Shown here in pieces: positions 1-7,290 of a stretch of DNA of 8,030 nt; positions within the stretch are counted from its first letter, which is position 1, and each line of letters opens with the position of its first letter. The position numbers and the translations under genes were made by a program. The stretch is from WTJX01 sp045106295. GTDB lineage: Bacteria > Bacteroidota > Bacteroidia > Cytophagales > JAAEPT01. The stretch spans positions 1 to 8,030 of the forward strand of contig JBGCEI010000020.1 of assembly GCA_045106295.1 (NCBI GenBank), read 5' to 3'. The notes under the pieces were generated by a model. It was not told the origin of the DNA. It saw only the letters and a program-made list of their open reading frames with translations, and made no database searches.

Positions 1-519
1 GACCCCTATTCTTCGCTTAACCCAAAAATGAGAGTGGGAGAAGCAATTGTGGAGGTAATGAAAGTTCATAAGTTACATGGTTCCAGAAAAGAACGAATAA
101 TAAAAGCAAAAGAATTATTGGTAAAGGTAGGCTTGGAAGCTGACCATTTTTACCGATATCCATTTGAATTTTCTGGTGGACAGCGTCAGCGAGTGAGTAT
201 TGCAAGAGCCTTAGCAGTTGAGCCTCAGTTGATTATCTGTGATGAGTCAGTTTCTGCCTTAGATGTTTCTGTTCAATCTATGGTACTGAATTTGCTCAAT
301 GACTTAAAAGAACAATTAGACCTAACTTATTTATTTATTTCACATGATCTCTCAGTAATTAGGTACATGTCAGATGAAATCATAGTTTTGCAGAACGGAA
401 AAATTGTAGAGCGTGGAAATGCCAAGCAGGTATACGAAAACCCTGTTGCTACATATACCAAAGAATTGATAGACGCTATTCCAACAAAAAAGCTAGCGAG
501 CTACACACATAAGAATTAG
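1..519 (+). CDS. Oligopeptide/dipeptide-type ABC transporter ATP-binding protein, 3' part (5' end outside window)
   Basis: This is the C-terminal 172 residues of an ABC ATPase of the DppF/OppF type, which powers peptide (sometimes nickel) transport at the inner membrane. The frame is open to base 1: it begins DPYSSLNPKM, the segment that follows the Q-loop glutamine in this family, so the ATG at 28 is internal. Visible motifs are the ABC signature SGGQRQR (from residue 58), Walker B ending in D81-E82, the D-loop SALD (85-88) and the H-loop histidine H115 in FISHD. The tail ENPVATYTKELIDAIP matches the oligopeptide-family C-terminal extension, which separates it from generic ABC ATPases. Walker A lies upstream of the window. 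Bacteroidota often fuse two such ATPase domains in one protein; whether that holds here cannot be seen. The substrate is not determinable. rnr follows after 11 nt, so read-through is likely. Confidence 0.93.
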   Translation, partial: DPYSSLNPKMRVGEAIVEVMKVHKLHGSRKERIIKAKELLVKVGLEADHFYRYPFEFSGGQRQRVSIARALAVEPQLIICDESVSALDVSVQSMVLNLLNDLKEQLDLTYLFISHDLSVIRYMSDEIIVLQNGKIVERGNAKQVYENPVATYTKELIDAIPTKKLASYTHKN

Positions 520-530
520 AAAATACGCAC

Positions 531-2768
531 ATGGCGAGGAGAAAAAGAATCCCATTTACAGCAGAAGCTGCTGGATACAAAGCATTACAATTTTTAGAGA
601 AAAACCCTGGGAAAGTATATTCCCTCAAACAGTTATCTAGACGCATACGCATTCTAAATAAAAAGAATAGAAAACTACTTCATGAAGGCTTATTTCAGTT
701 AGAATCAAACTGGAAGGTGATAATCCATCCTGATGGAACGTATGAATACAATCAAGACTTCAAAGGGAGAGAAGAGGCTGTAAAACCACCAAATCCAAGA
801 AGGCGAAGAGAGAGAGACGGTAAGCCTACACCTGATAAGCCAGATATCTACGAGCACGAGGGGAAAGTAGATTATGTAAGTAGTAAGTCTGCCTATATTA
901 TAAGCGATGAATTTGAGAATGATGTGCGAGTAAAGGCATCTAACTTAAACGGTGCACTAGATGGTGATAAAGTAGGTTTTTCCTTACTAAAGCGATCAGG
1001 AAAAAGTACAAGGGAAGAAGGAACGGTGCAAACTGTTCTAGAAAGAAAAAGAGTGGAGTTTGTGGGTACATACGAAGCGTCTAGAAACTTTGCTTTTGTA
1101 GTACCTGATGCTAAGCGAATGTTTTTTGACATCTACATCCCACAGGAGAAAAAAGGGCATGCTATGAATGGTGATAAAGTAATTGCCAGGATAACACAGT
1201 TTCCAACAGGTGATAAAAAACCATCAGGAGAGATCATAAAAGTGTTAGGGCAGTCAGGAGATAATGATGTGGAAATGCATGCTATCTTGGCAGAATATGG
1301 TTTGCCGTATGAATTCCCAGAAGAGATAGAGCAAGCAGCAGCAGCTATTCCGACAGAAATAACGAAGGCAGAAATTAAAAAGAGGAAAGATTTTAGAAAG
1401 GTAACTACACTAACAATTGATCCTTTTGATGCAAAGGATTTTGATGATGCGATTTCACTTCAAGTGTTACCAAATGGTAATTATGAGGTAGGAGTTCACA
1501 TAGCGGATGTAACGCATTATGTAACGCCAGGTTCTGACATTGAAAAAGAAGCGTATGAGCGAGCGACTTCTGTTTATTTAGTGGATAGAACAGTTCCTAT
1601 GTTACCGGAAGTGTTGTCTAACAACCTGTGTTCGTTACGCCCTCATGAAGAAAAATTGGTGATGTCTGCCGTATTTGAGTTGGATAAAGACGCTAACATA
1701 AAAAGCCAATGGTTTGGTAAGGGTGTTATTTATTCGGACAGACGTTTTACCTACGAAGAAGCACAAGAGAGAATAGAAACAGGTGAAGGAGACTTTTCAG
1801 AAGATATTTTGACGCTAGATACCTTAGCCAAGAAGCTAAAAGTAAGACGGTTTGATGACGGAGCCATTAGCTTTGAAACAGGAGAAGTGAAATTTAAATT
1901 GGCTGAAGATGGTACGCCATTAGAAGTAGTTCAAAAAGTGAGGAAAGATGCACATAAGCTGGTAGAAGAGTTTATGCTCTTGGCAAATAAAAAAGTAGCC
2001 CAATATGTGTACGACTACAAAAAAGGCGAAGAGAATAACACTATGGTCTACAGAGTACATGATGATCCTAATATGGAGAGGCTAGAAAGCTTTGCAGTAT
2101 TTGCGGGTAAATTTGGCCATTTAGTAAACCTAAACAAAGGAATATCTAAAGCACTAAACGCATTAGGGAAAGAGACCGAAGGAAAGCCAGAAGAATCGAT
2201 TTTACAATCCTTAGCCGTACGTACCATGTCCAAAGCAAAGTATACTACCGATGCAAAAGGACATTTTGGTTTGGCTTTTGAACATTATTCTCATTTTACT
2301 TCTCCCATTAGAAGATACCCAGATATGATGGTACACCGATTGGTGATGCACTACCTAAATAATGGAGGAGCATTGAATAAAGAAGACTATGAAGAGAAGT
2401 GTAAGCACTCTTCTGAAATGGAAAAGTTAGCTTCTGATGCGGAACGTAGTTCTATTAAATACAAACAAGTAGAATACATCCAGAATATGGAGGAAGAAGA
2501 ATTCGACGGTATTGTATCTGGTGTAACAGAATGGGGTATTTATGTAGAAATAGTAGATACTAAATGTGAAGGGATGGTACGCCTCTCTTCCATTGAGGAT
2601 GATCACTACGAATACGATGCGGATAATTTTGCCATCATTGGGAAAAACAATAAACGTATTATTACGTTCGGTGATTCACTACGTGTAAAAGTAGTAGGGA
2701 CAAGCCTGAGAGAGCGTACTATTGATATGATCTTAGTGGATAAGGAGGAAGAAGTTACTTCTAAATAA
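531..2768 (+). CDS. rnr: Ribonuclease R (3'-5' exoribonuclease, RNB family)
   Basis: This is a complete 745-residue RNase R, which degrades structured RNA processively from the 3' end in the cytoplasm (mRNA decay, rRNA quality control). The order is canonical: an N-terminal winged-helix segment (about 10-70), a basic proline/arginine-rich linker (about 84-105), two cold-shock-like OB folds (about 109-157 and 173-222), the RNB catalytic domain (about 284-605) and an S1 RNA-binding domain (about 656-738). The metal-binding aspartates are intact in TIDPFDAKDFDDA: D297, D303, D305 and D306. The second RNB signature HFTSPIRRYPD is at 588-598 with both arginines. It is slightly shorter than the E. 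coli enzyme (813 residues), mainly for lack of the long basic C-terminal tail; this is common outside Proteobacteria. RNase II is less likely because of the winged helix and length. The ATG at 531 has no Shine-Dalgarno sequence, which is normal for Bacteroidota. It lies 11 nt after the ABC ATPase gene and 7 nt before a lipoprotein gene. Confidence 0.97.
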   Translation: MARRKRIPFTAEAAGYKALQFLEKNPGKVYSLKQLSRRIRILNKKNRKLLHEGLFQLESNWKVIIHPDGTYEYNQDFKGREEAVKPPNPRRRRERDGKPTPDKPDIYEHEGKVDYVSSKSAYIISDEFENDVRVKASNLNGALDGDKVGFSLLKRSGKSTREEGTVQTVLERKRVEFVGTYEASRNFAFVVPDAKRMFFDIYIPQEKKGHAMNGDKVIARITQFPTGDKKPSGEIIKVLGQSGDNDVEMHAILAEYGLPYEFPEEIEQAAAAIPTEITKAEIKKRKDFRKVTTLTIDPFDAKDFDDAISLQVLPNGNYEVGVHIADVTHYVTPGSDIEKEAYERATSVYLVDRTVPMLPEVLSNNLCSLRPHEEKLVMSAVFELDKDANIKSQWFGKGVIYSDRRFTYEEAQERIETGEGDFSEDILTLDTLAKKLKVRRFDDGAISFETGEVKFKLAEDGTPLEVVQKVRKDAHKLVEEFMLLANKKVAQYVYDYKKGEENNTMVYRVHDDPNMERLESFAVFAGKFGHLVNLNKGISKALNALGKETEGKPEESILQSLAVRTMSKAKYTTDAKGHFGLAFEHYSHFTSPIRRYPDMMVHRLVMHYLNNGGALNKEDYEEKCKHSSEMEKLASDAERSSIKYKQVEYIQNMEEEEFDGIVSGVTEWGIYVEIVDTKCEGMVRLSSIEDDHYEYDADNFAIIGKNNKRIITFGDSLRVKVVGTSLRERTIDMILVDKEEEVTSK

Positions 2769-2775
2769 TTCTGAA

Positions 2776-3237
2776 ATGAGTATTAAAACAGTCATTCTTA
2801 TCTTTTGCACTGTTTTATTAAGCTCTTGCCATCCACTATTTTGTGATTGGGATAGTGGATATGAGCAACTAATAGAAATTACATCAGATAGCATAGTAAT
2901 CGGTAAGTATGAGTTGTCTGAAGAGTCTGTCAAATATTTGAAATCAGAAGGTTATAATCGACCTTGTTTACTAGAACTCTTAGCGTCTGGGAATTTCAAT
3001 TTGCAATCCGCTCCAGATTTTATGTTTGATTCTTTTGGTGAAAATTCGGGACAATCATTAAATAGAAAAGGGGAATGGGGTGTCTATTGTGGTCAATCAT
3101 TCAAGTGTATGATTGAACTTCAAGGTATAACAGTTGTACCATTAATGAGAAAAAAAGATGGGACGATTGGAATTTCTATTACAATTGGAGACGGAGATGA
3201 ATGTAACGGACTTGTTTTTGAGCGAATGAATAAATAG
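2776..3237 (+). CDS. Small predicted lipoprotein of unknown function
   Basis: This 153-residue protein has a lipoprotein signal peptide: K4, a hydrophobic stretch (5-15) and a lipobox LSSC with the lipidated cysteine at C18. The mature part would therefore be anchored to a membrane on the periplasmic or outer side. I do not recognise a named family. The mature part holds five further cysteines (C23, C64, C105, C111, C143), enough for disulfides in an oxidising compartment. The stretch around residues 60-100 (GYNRPCLLELLASGNF, then DSFGENSGQSLN) and the end (ITIGDGDECNGLVFE) look like constrained motifs, not drift. The soluble part seems mainly beta. The gene starts only 7 nt after the rnr stop, so it is probably co-transcribed or translationally coupled, although no functional link to RNA decay is evident. 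Existence as a gene is well supported; function is unknown. Confidence 0.82.
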   Translation: MSIKTVILIFCTVLLSSCHPLFCDWDSGYEQLIEITSDSIVIGKYELSEESVKYLKSEGYNRPCLLELLASGNFNLQSAPDFMFDSFGENSGQSLNRKGEWGVYCGQSFKCMIELQGITVVPLMRKKDGTIGISITIGDGDECNGLVFERMNK

Positions 3238-3251
3238 TGATTAAGCCCCAA

Positions 3252-3377
3252 TAGCGCTCGTTTGTAACGAGTGCTCATAACATACTGAGTGCTAAACAGC
3301 GAGTGTATGTCTCCAACAGAAATAAATGGGTGATTGAAGAAATGACTAGAAGCGTCACTCGTTACAAACGAGCGCTA
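3252..3377. repeat. 126-bp palindromic element with perfect 22-bp terminal inverted repeats (REP/BIME-like)
   Basis: Bases 3252-3273 and 3356-3377 are exact reverse complements (22 of 22). Each arm is itself hairpin-forming around the core CTCGTT-TGT-AACGAG: 3253-3275 folds into a 10-bp stem with one G-T wobble and a TGT loop, and the right arm gives the matching weaker hairpin. Between the arms a third stem pairs 3280-3285 with 3305-3310 (acatac/gtatgt). No open reading frame fills the element. Two palindromes in head-to-head order separated by a short spacer is the layout of BIMEs mobilised by REP-associated Y1 tyrosine transposases. That assignment is inference: no transposase gene is in the window. 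It sits between two co-directional genes and could also act on transcripts as a structured barrier, but no T-run follows either hairpin. Confidence 0.7.
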
Positions 3378-3446
3378 GATGTAGTGTGAATTAATTTTAT
3401 CTCCATCTTTAATTCCCACTTCTTTTCAATACTATACATTCTTCCT

Positions 3447-3454
3447 TACTTTTG
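3447..3454 (+). promoter_or_regulatory. Bacteroidota-type -7 promoter box of the polyprenyl synthase gene
   Basis: TACTTTTG matches the Bacteroidota -7 consensus TAnnTTTG. It ends 5 nt before the ATG at 3460, so the expected transcription start falls at or next to the A of that ATG, predicting a leaderless mRNA. A weak -33 candidate TTTTC (3423-3427) lies 19 nt upstream, a normal spacing, but lacks the consensus G. The box excludes the in-frame GTG at 3454, whose G is part of the box itself. Confidence 0.65.
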
Positions 3455-3459
3455 TGGCA

Positions 3460-4437
3460 ATGAGTTATATAAAAGAATTAATAAGCGAGTTAGAACTTAA
3501 CTTACAGCAATTACCGTTAGAAAAAGAGCCTAAAAACCTTTACGATCCTATCCGTTATACACTCTCTTTGGGAGGCAAACGCCTTCGTCCTTTGTTGACT
3601 TTATTGGGTTATCAATTATTCAAAGAGGATTACCAAAAAGTAATTCAGCCTGCTTTGGCTATTGAGGTATTTCATAATTTCACTTTAGTGCATGACGATA
3701 TTATGGATCAGGCACCAACAAGAAGAGGAAAGCCATCTGTTTATAAAAAGTGGGACGAAAATATCGCAATTCTTTCGGGAGACGTAATGCAAGTAGAAGC
3801 ATACAAACTATTAACTGGAATAGATACAAATCATTTAGCAGAAGTAATTAACCTGTTTAGTACATGTGCTTCTGATGTATGTGAAGGACAGCAGTATGAT
3901 ATGGACTTTGAAGAAAGAGACGATGTATCTGAAGCAGAATACATAGAAATGATTCGGTTAAAAACAGCCGTTTTAGTCGGTTTTGCTTTGCAGCTAGGAG
4001 CTATTGTAGCCGGTACCGATCAACAACAAGCTGATTTATTGAGAGAGTTTGGAGAGCAAGTTGGTATTGGGTTTCAATTAAAAGACGATTTGCTAGATGT
4101 GTATGGAGATCAAGAGAAATTCGGTAAACAGGTTGGTGGAGATATTATCTCTAATAAGAAAACATTCTTACTCATCAATGCTTTACAAAAAGCAAATCCA
4201 GCACAAAAGGAAGAGTTAGAAAACTGGATTAGTAAAACTACTTTCGATGCAGAAGAGAAAGTAAAAGCGGTTACTAGAATTTACAATGAAATAGGTATTA
4301 AAGAGTTGACTGAACAAAAAATAAATGAATACTTCGATAATGGATTTAAGCAATTAGAAATAGTTTCTTGTAATTCTAATTCTGCAAAAGAAGTCTTAAA
4401 ACAGTTTGTAGAACAGCTGATAGAAAGAGAGAGCTAG
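3460..4437 (+). CDS. Trans-type polyprenyl diphosphate synthase (probably short-chain, FPP/GGPP range)
   Basis: This 325-residue enzyme of the isoprenoid synthase fold condenses IPP with allylic diphosphates in the cytoplasm, feeding quinones, undecaprenyl carrier or carotenoids. All diagnostic motifs are intact: GGKRLRP (38-44, substrate-binding K40 and R43), the first aspartate-rich motif DDIMD (79-83) followed by the RRG motif, and the second motif FQLKDDLLD with D209, D210 and D213. The first motif has no two-residue insertion and is preceded by NFTLVH, with an aromatic residue (F74) five positions before DD. In this family a bulky residue there shortens the product pocket, so a C15-C20 product is more likely than a long menaquinone side chain; that is inference. 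The ATG at 3460 is chosen over a GTG at 3454 because the promoter box overlaps the latter. The gene has its own promoter, follows a palindromic element, and its stop overlaps the stop of the convergent downstream gene. Confidence 0.95.
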   Translation: MSYIKELISELELNLQQLPLEKEPKNLYDPIRYTLSLGGKRLRPLLTLLGYQLFKEDYQKVIQPALAIEVFHNFTLVHDDIMDQAPTRRGKPSVYKKWDENIAILSGDVMQVEAYKLLTGIDTNHLAEVINLFSTCASDVCEGQQYDMDFEERDDVSEAEYIEMIRLKTAVLVGFALQLGAIVAGTDQQQADLLREFGEQVGIGFQLKDDLLDVYGDQEKFGKQVGGDIISNKKTFLLINALQKANPAQKEELENWISKTTFDAEEKVKAVTRIYNEIGIKELTEQKINEYFDNGFKQLEIVSCNSNSAKEVLKQFVEQLIERES

Positions 4438-7289
4438 CGTCGTTTATGGTTTCCGAATAAACTACTTAGTCGGTTGGCAAAAATTAGTCCGACAGTCGAA
4501 CGATTTATTTCGCATACTACTGTGTTAGCTATATCATCCAAGGTATGTGCATAGCGTAAGCCAACTGTAAAAGGAGCTAATCTAAACCAATCTATTTCTA
4601 CATACAATTCTCCCCCTACGGAGCGCATGAGTTCAGTAGTATTTCTAAATGTATTGATTCCGTGATCATAGAATAGGTTAGCAAAAATTCGTTTACTGTA
4701 CAAAACACCTCTTATGCCTGCGTCAGGATAAAATAAGGGAAGAAAATAATTCACACTAACTTTCTTAAACTGATCAGATAATGGTATACCATACCCTCTG
4801 GAATAAAAGAAGTTATTTTGGTATTGGTACCTTCTATTATTAAACTTCTCTTTAATTAATCCCGCTGTTCCTAGAATGGAATGGTTTGCTCCTAATCCAG
4901 GTAAATAAATATTGTTATCTATCTGTAATTGATCAATAAAAGAGTTGTCTAGGGAATGCTCGTAACTTACCGAAGAAAGGAATCCTAAGCGTGGTAAAAG
5001 GTGTTGAGCAGCCAATCGTTTTGTAATAGATAGGGTAGTAGTATAAGAAACACTACCAAAGTTAGTGTTTTGGAAATCCTGAGCTGCTTCGTTTGTATAA
5101 TTCACTTTTCTGTAGTTATAGGTAACAGAAGGAGTAAATGAATAGAAGAAAGAGTTGTGATTAGTAGTAAGTGGAACCTCAGTTTTTGCTTGTATCACTT
5201 TTTCATTCCATGTAAAATTACCATTACTAAAGCTGCGCCCTCTATCATTAATCATTTTCCCAGAAAAAGAAAAAATCGGGTAGTAGCGAGAGAAAATAAT
5301 ATCACCGATAAAAGCAGAGCTATTATCATTTCTATTAAATACATAGCCTGCATCAATATTTAAGGTATGTAATAAATTGGTGGATTGTAGAGTTAGTCCA
5401 TAGTTTACATTGTCAAAATAAGGAAGCCAACTGTGTGGGTTAATTAGGTTTTTGTACCAACCATATTTTTTTGGTTCAGCTTTTACTTCTGATATTTTTA
5501 GGCTAATATCACCTCCTTCCAAAGTAGAAATTTCAGTTAATTTGTAATAATCTTGTTCTACTGGAGGGATAATTGAAATAGCTTGTTCATTTTCAGGTTT
5601 TGATAAAGGAAGTGTAACAATACTTTGTTCATTTAGATTGTAATCACAAAAAGCAATTTCTTTTCCTTTGGGGGAAATAGTAGGGAAATAGCTACCGAAT
5701 TTCGTTGAGCTAACTGGATAGATTTTTTTACTTGAAATATCTAAAGCATAAATATTCTCAACCTTCGTAAAGTTTGAAGAGAAGTAAATAATGCCATTGA
5801 AAAATATAGGTGCTTCAATGGTATTTTCAATAGGTTCAATTAGCAGAGACGAAGTAACTGTTTGTAAGTTGTAAGCAATAATTGTTTTTTTATCTTCTTG
5901 TTTACTAACTGTATAAAGTGTGTTTCCATCTGAACCCCAAAAAGGATAAGAGAGAAAGCTATTTGTTGTATTAGGTAATGTGGTTAACAGTTTTCCTGAT
6001 TTAGTGTCTATGATTTTAATACTGTTTTCCATTTCAGGAGTAATTTCTACCACAGCTAATTTTGATCCATCAGGGGATAGTGAAGGAGAAAAGTATTTTG
6101 TTTTATGGGTAAGTTGTCTTTTCTTTTTGGTAACTAGGTTATAACTCATCACAACAGAATAATCACGTTCTTTCCACCTAGGATCTAGCCGTATTTCAGC
6201 CCACACTACTGTGTTGTTTGCATAGGAAATGTAATTCTGGTTACTAATTCCTAGTTGAGTAAGTAGAGTCTCTTTTTTGGAAGGTAAATCTATTCTGTAA
6301 AGTCCCGCTATTTTGTTAGCAGCACGCTTTATTACTACTATGCTTGTGTCAGAAATGAAGGTAGGAAAGTAGTACAAAGTAGGGTTGTTTTTTGAAGGCT
6401 TGGCAGTTTGCTTTTTTACGGTAGAATAAGTACGTTCGTTTGCTTCTTTTTGCCAGTAGGATTTTATTTCCTTCATAGAAGTATGGTAGAATTCAGGAGA
6501 ACGTAAACCTGTTTTTCTTTTTAATGCAGTAGAGTATGGGTAGAAATTTATTCTACTCGTAGTTTCTCTTATAATTTCTCTCCAAAAATTGTTTCCGTAT
6601 TTCGATCGCCCGTACATACCGAGGTAGTAACCTATTGGGTACCTGTTTGGGGCAATGTCTTTATACGAGCCATTTCTTATTTTTTCGTAGCTAAACGTAA
6701 CATCGTTAAGTAATGTTGCTCGTAACTCTTTAGAAAAACTAGGTAAGCGACCTCTTCCTAGTCTAGTGAGAGCTGTTTCCATAATTGTAGCATCTCCTTC
6801 CCAATACCAGCCAGGAATATTAATGAATGACGACACTCCCCAAGAATTTTCTCCTCCAAGTAAACGATGAAATTCACTTTTTGTGTTCATAAACTGTAAC
6901 GTATGCCTGTGTTCATGGATAGCCAATAGTTTTATCCAATCACCAGCTAACTGCTGACTGTTTTGAGGGCCGGTCGTAAAGAATTCAGACCTAAATGGGC
7001 CAACTGTTACAAAACCGTTGGAGATAGTAGTTTGATTTTTTAGTAGGATAGCTATTTCATTTCGCTTTTCACCTACCGAAGCCGAGCTAGCCTGTTGTAA
7101 ATAACTGATCGTATTTAATACCTTATTGGCTTGTAATTGTAAAGTATTTGGATAGATAACACGTACATCATTCTTTGTTATTTCTTTCCATTTAACCTTT
7201 CCTGGAGTTCCATTATAAGATAAAGGGATTTGACAGAAAGAAGTAATGTATAGTGAAGTAAAGAAAAATAGACTAAAAAATGCTTTCAT
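4434..7289 (-). CDS. Secreted HExxH (gluzincin-like) peptidase with TolB/WD40-like propeller and predicted C-terminal outer-membrane beta-barrel
   Basis: From the ATG at 7289 the product has 951 residues. It starts with a signal peptide (K2, a phenylalanine-rich core, likely cut before Q20). Residues about 20-280 form a metallopeptidase-like domain: zinc motif HEHRH (H125, E126, H129) and, 35 residues after H129, GWYWEGDAT with E164 as probable third ligand, the HExxH...WxxEGxA pattern of the peptidase MA superfamily. Residues about 300-600 carry TolB/PD40-type propeller blades (SLSPDGSKLA, FWGSDGNTLY, TISPKGKEIAF). From about 620 to the end the sequence alternates polar and aromatic/hydrophobic residues with many N, Y and G, as in outer-membrane barrels, ending in a strand closing SSLF before GNHKRR. 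Substrate is unknown and activity untested. An open frame 14 codons longer starts at 7331, but that ATG lies upstream of the promoter box. The stop overlaps the stop of the convergent synthase gene. Gene existence is nearly certain; the barrel is the least certain part. Confidence 0.9.
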   Translation of the reverse strand: MKAFFSLFFFTSLYITSFCQIPLSYNGTPGKVKWKEITKNDVRVIYPNTLQLQANKVLNTISYLQQASSASVGEKRNEIAILLKNQTTISNGFVTVGPFRSEFFTTGPQNSQQLAGDWIKLLAIHEHRHTLQFMNTKSEFHRLLGGENSWGVSSFINIPGWYWEGDATIMETALTRLGRGRLPSFSKELRATLLNDVTFSYEKIRNGSYKDIAPNRYPIGYYLGMYGRSKYGNNFWREIIRETTSRINFYPYSTALKRKTGLRSPEFYHTSMKEIKSYWQKEANERTYSTVKKQTAKPSKNNPTLYYFPTFISDTSIVVIKRAANKIAGLYRIDLPSKKETLLTQLGISNQNYISYANNTVVWAEIRLDPRWKERDYSVVMSYNLVTKKKRQLTHKTKYFSPSLSPDGSKLAVVEITPEMENSIKIIDTKSGKLLTTLPNTTNSFLSYPFWGSDGNTLYTVSKQEDKKTIIAYNLQTVTSSLLIEPIENTIEAPIFFNGIIYFSSNFTKVENIYALDISSKKIYPVSSTKFGSYFPTISPKGKEIAFCDYNLNEQSIVTLPLSKPENEQAISIIPPVEQDYYKLTEISTLEGGDISLKISEVKAEPKKYGWYKNLINPHSWLPYFDNVNYGLTLQSTNLLHTLNIDAGYVFNRNDNSSAFIGDIIFSRYYPIFSFSGKMINDRGRSFSNGNFTWNEKVIQAKTEVPLTTNHNSFFYSFTPSVTYNYRKVNYTNEAAQDFQNTNFGSVSYTTTLSITKRLAAQHLLPRLGFLSSVSYEHSLDNSFIDQLQIDNNIYLPGLGANHSILGTAGLIKEKFNNRRYQYQNNFFYSRGYGIPLSDQFKKVSVNYFLPLFYPDAGIRGVLYSKRIFANLFYDHGINTFRNTTELMRSVGGELYVEIDWFRLAPFTVGLRYAHTLDDIANTVVCEINRSTVGLIFANRLSSLFGNHKRR

Positions 7290-7290
7290 A

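Noticed and set aside
893..1132. A 79-codon open frame on the - strand inside rnr (similar short ones at 2048-2233 and 2733-2933).
   Set aside because: They are antisense to strongly conserved coding sequence (rnr and the lipoprotein gene) and show no family features or upstream promoter.
1329..1347. Short GCA/AGC repeat in rnr.
   Set aside because: Only four tandem GCA-type alanine codons in a normal linker; too short to be meaningful as a repeat.
2742..2748. AAGGAGG, a perfect Shine-Dalgarno-like string near the end of rnr.
   Set aside because: It is 27 nt from the lipoprotein ATG, with no other start codon at a workable distance, and simply encodes K-E-E at the end of RNase R.
3253..3376. 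Classical Rho-independent terminator after the lipoprotein gene.
   Set aside because: The hairpins are strong but neither is followed by a T-run on the + strand, and the perfect inverted arrangement fits a mobile palindrome better.
3454..3459. In-frame GTG start (3454) extending the polyprenyl synthase by two residues (MA).
   Set aside because: The G at 3454 is the last base of the -7 promoter box TACTTTTG, so a transcript from that promoter would not contain the GTG as a complete codon.
5157..5363. A 68-codon open frame on the + strand.
   Set aside because: It lies wholly antisense within the peptidase-propeller-barrel gene, has no promoter or signal and a composition that follows from the opposite strand.
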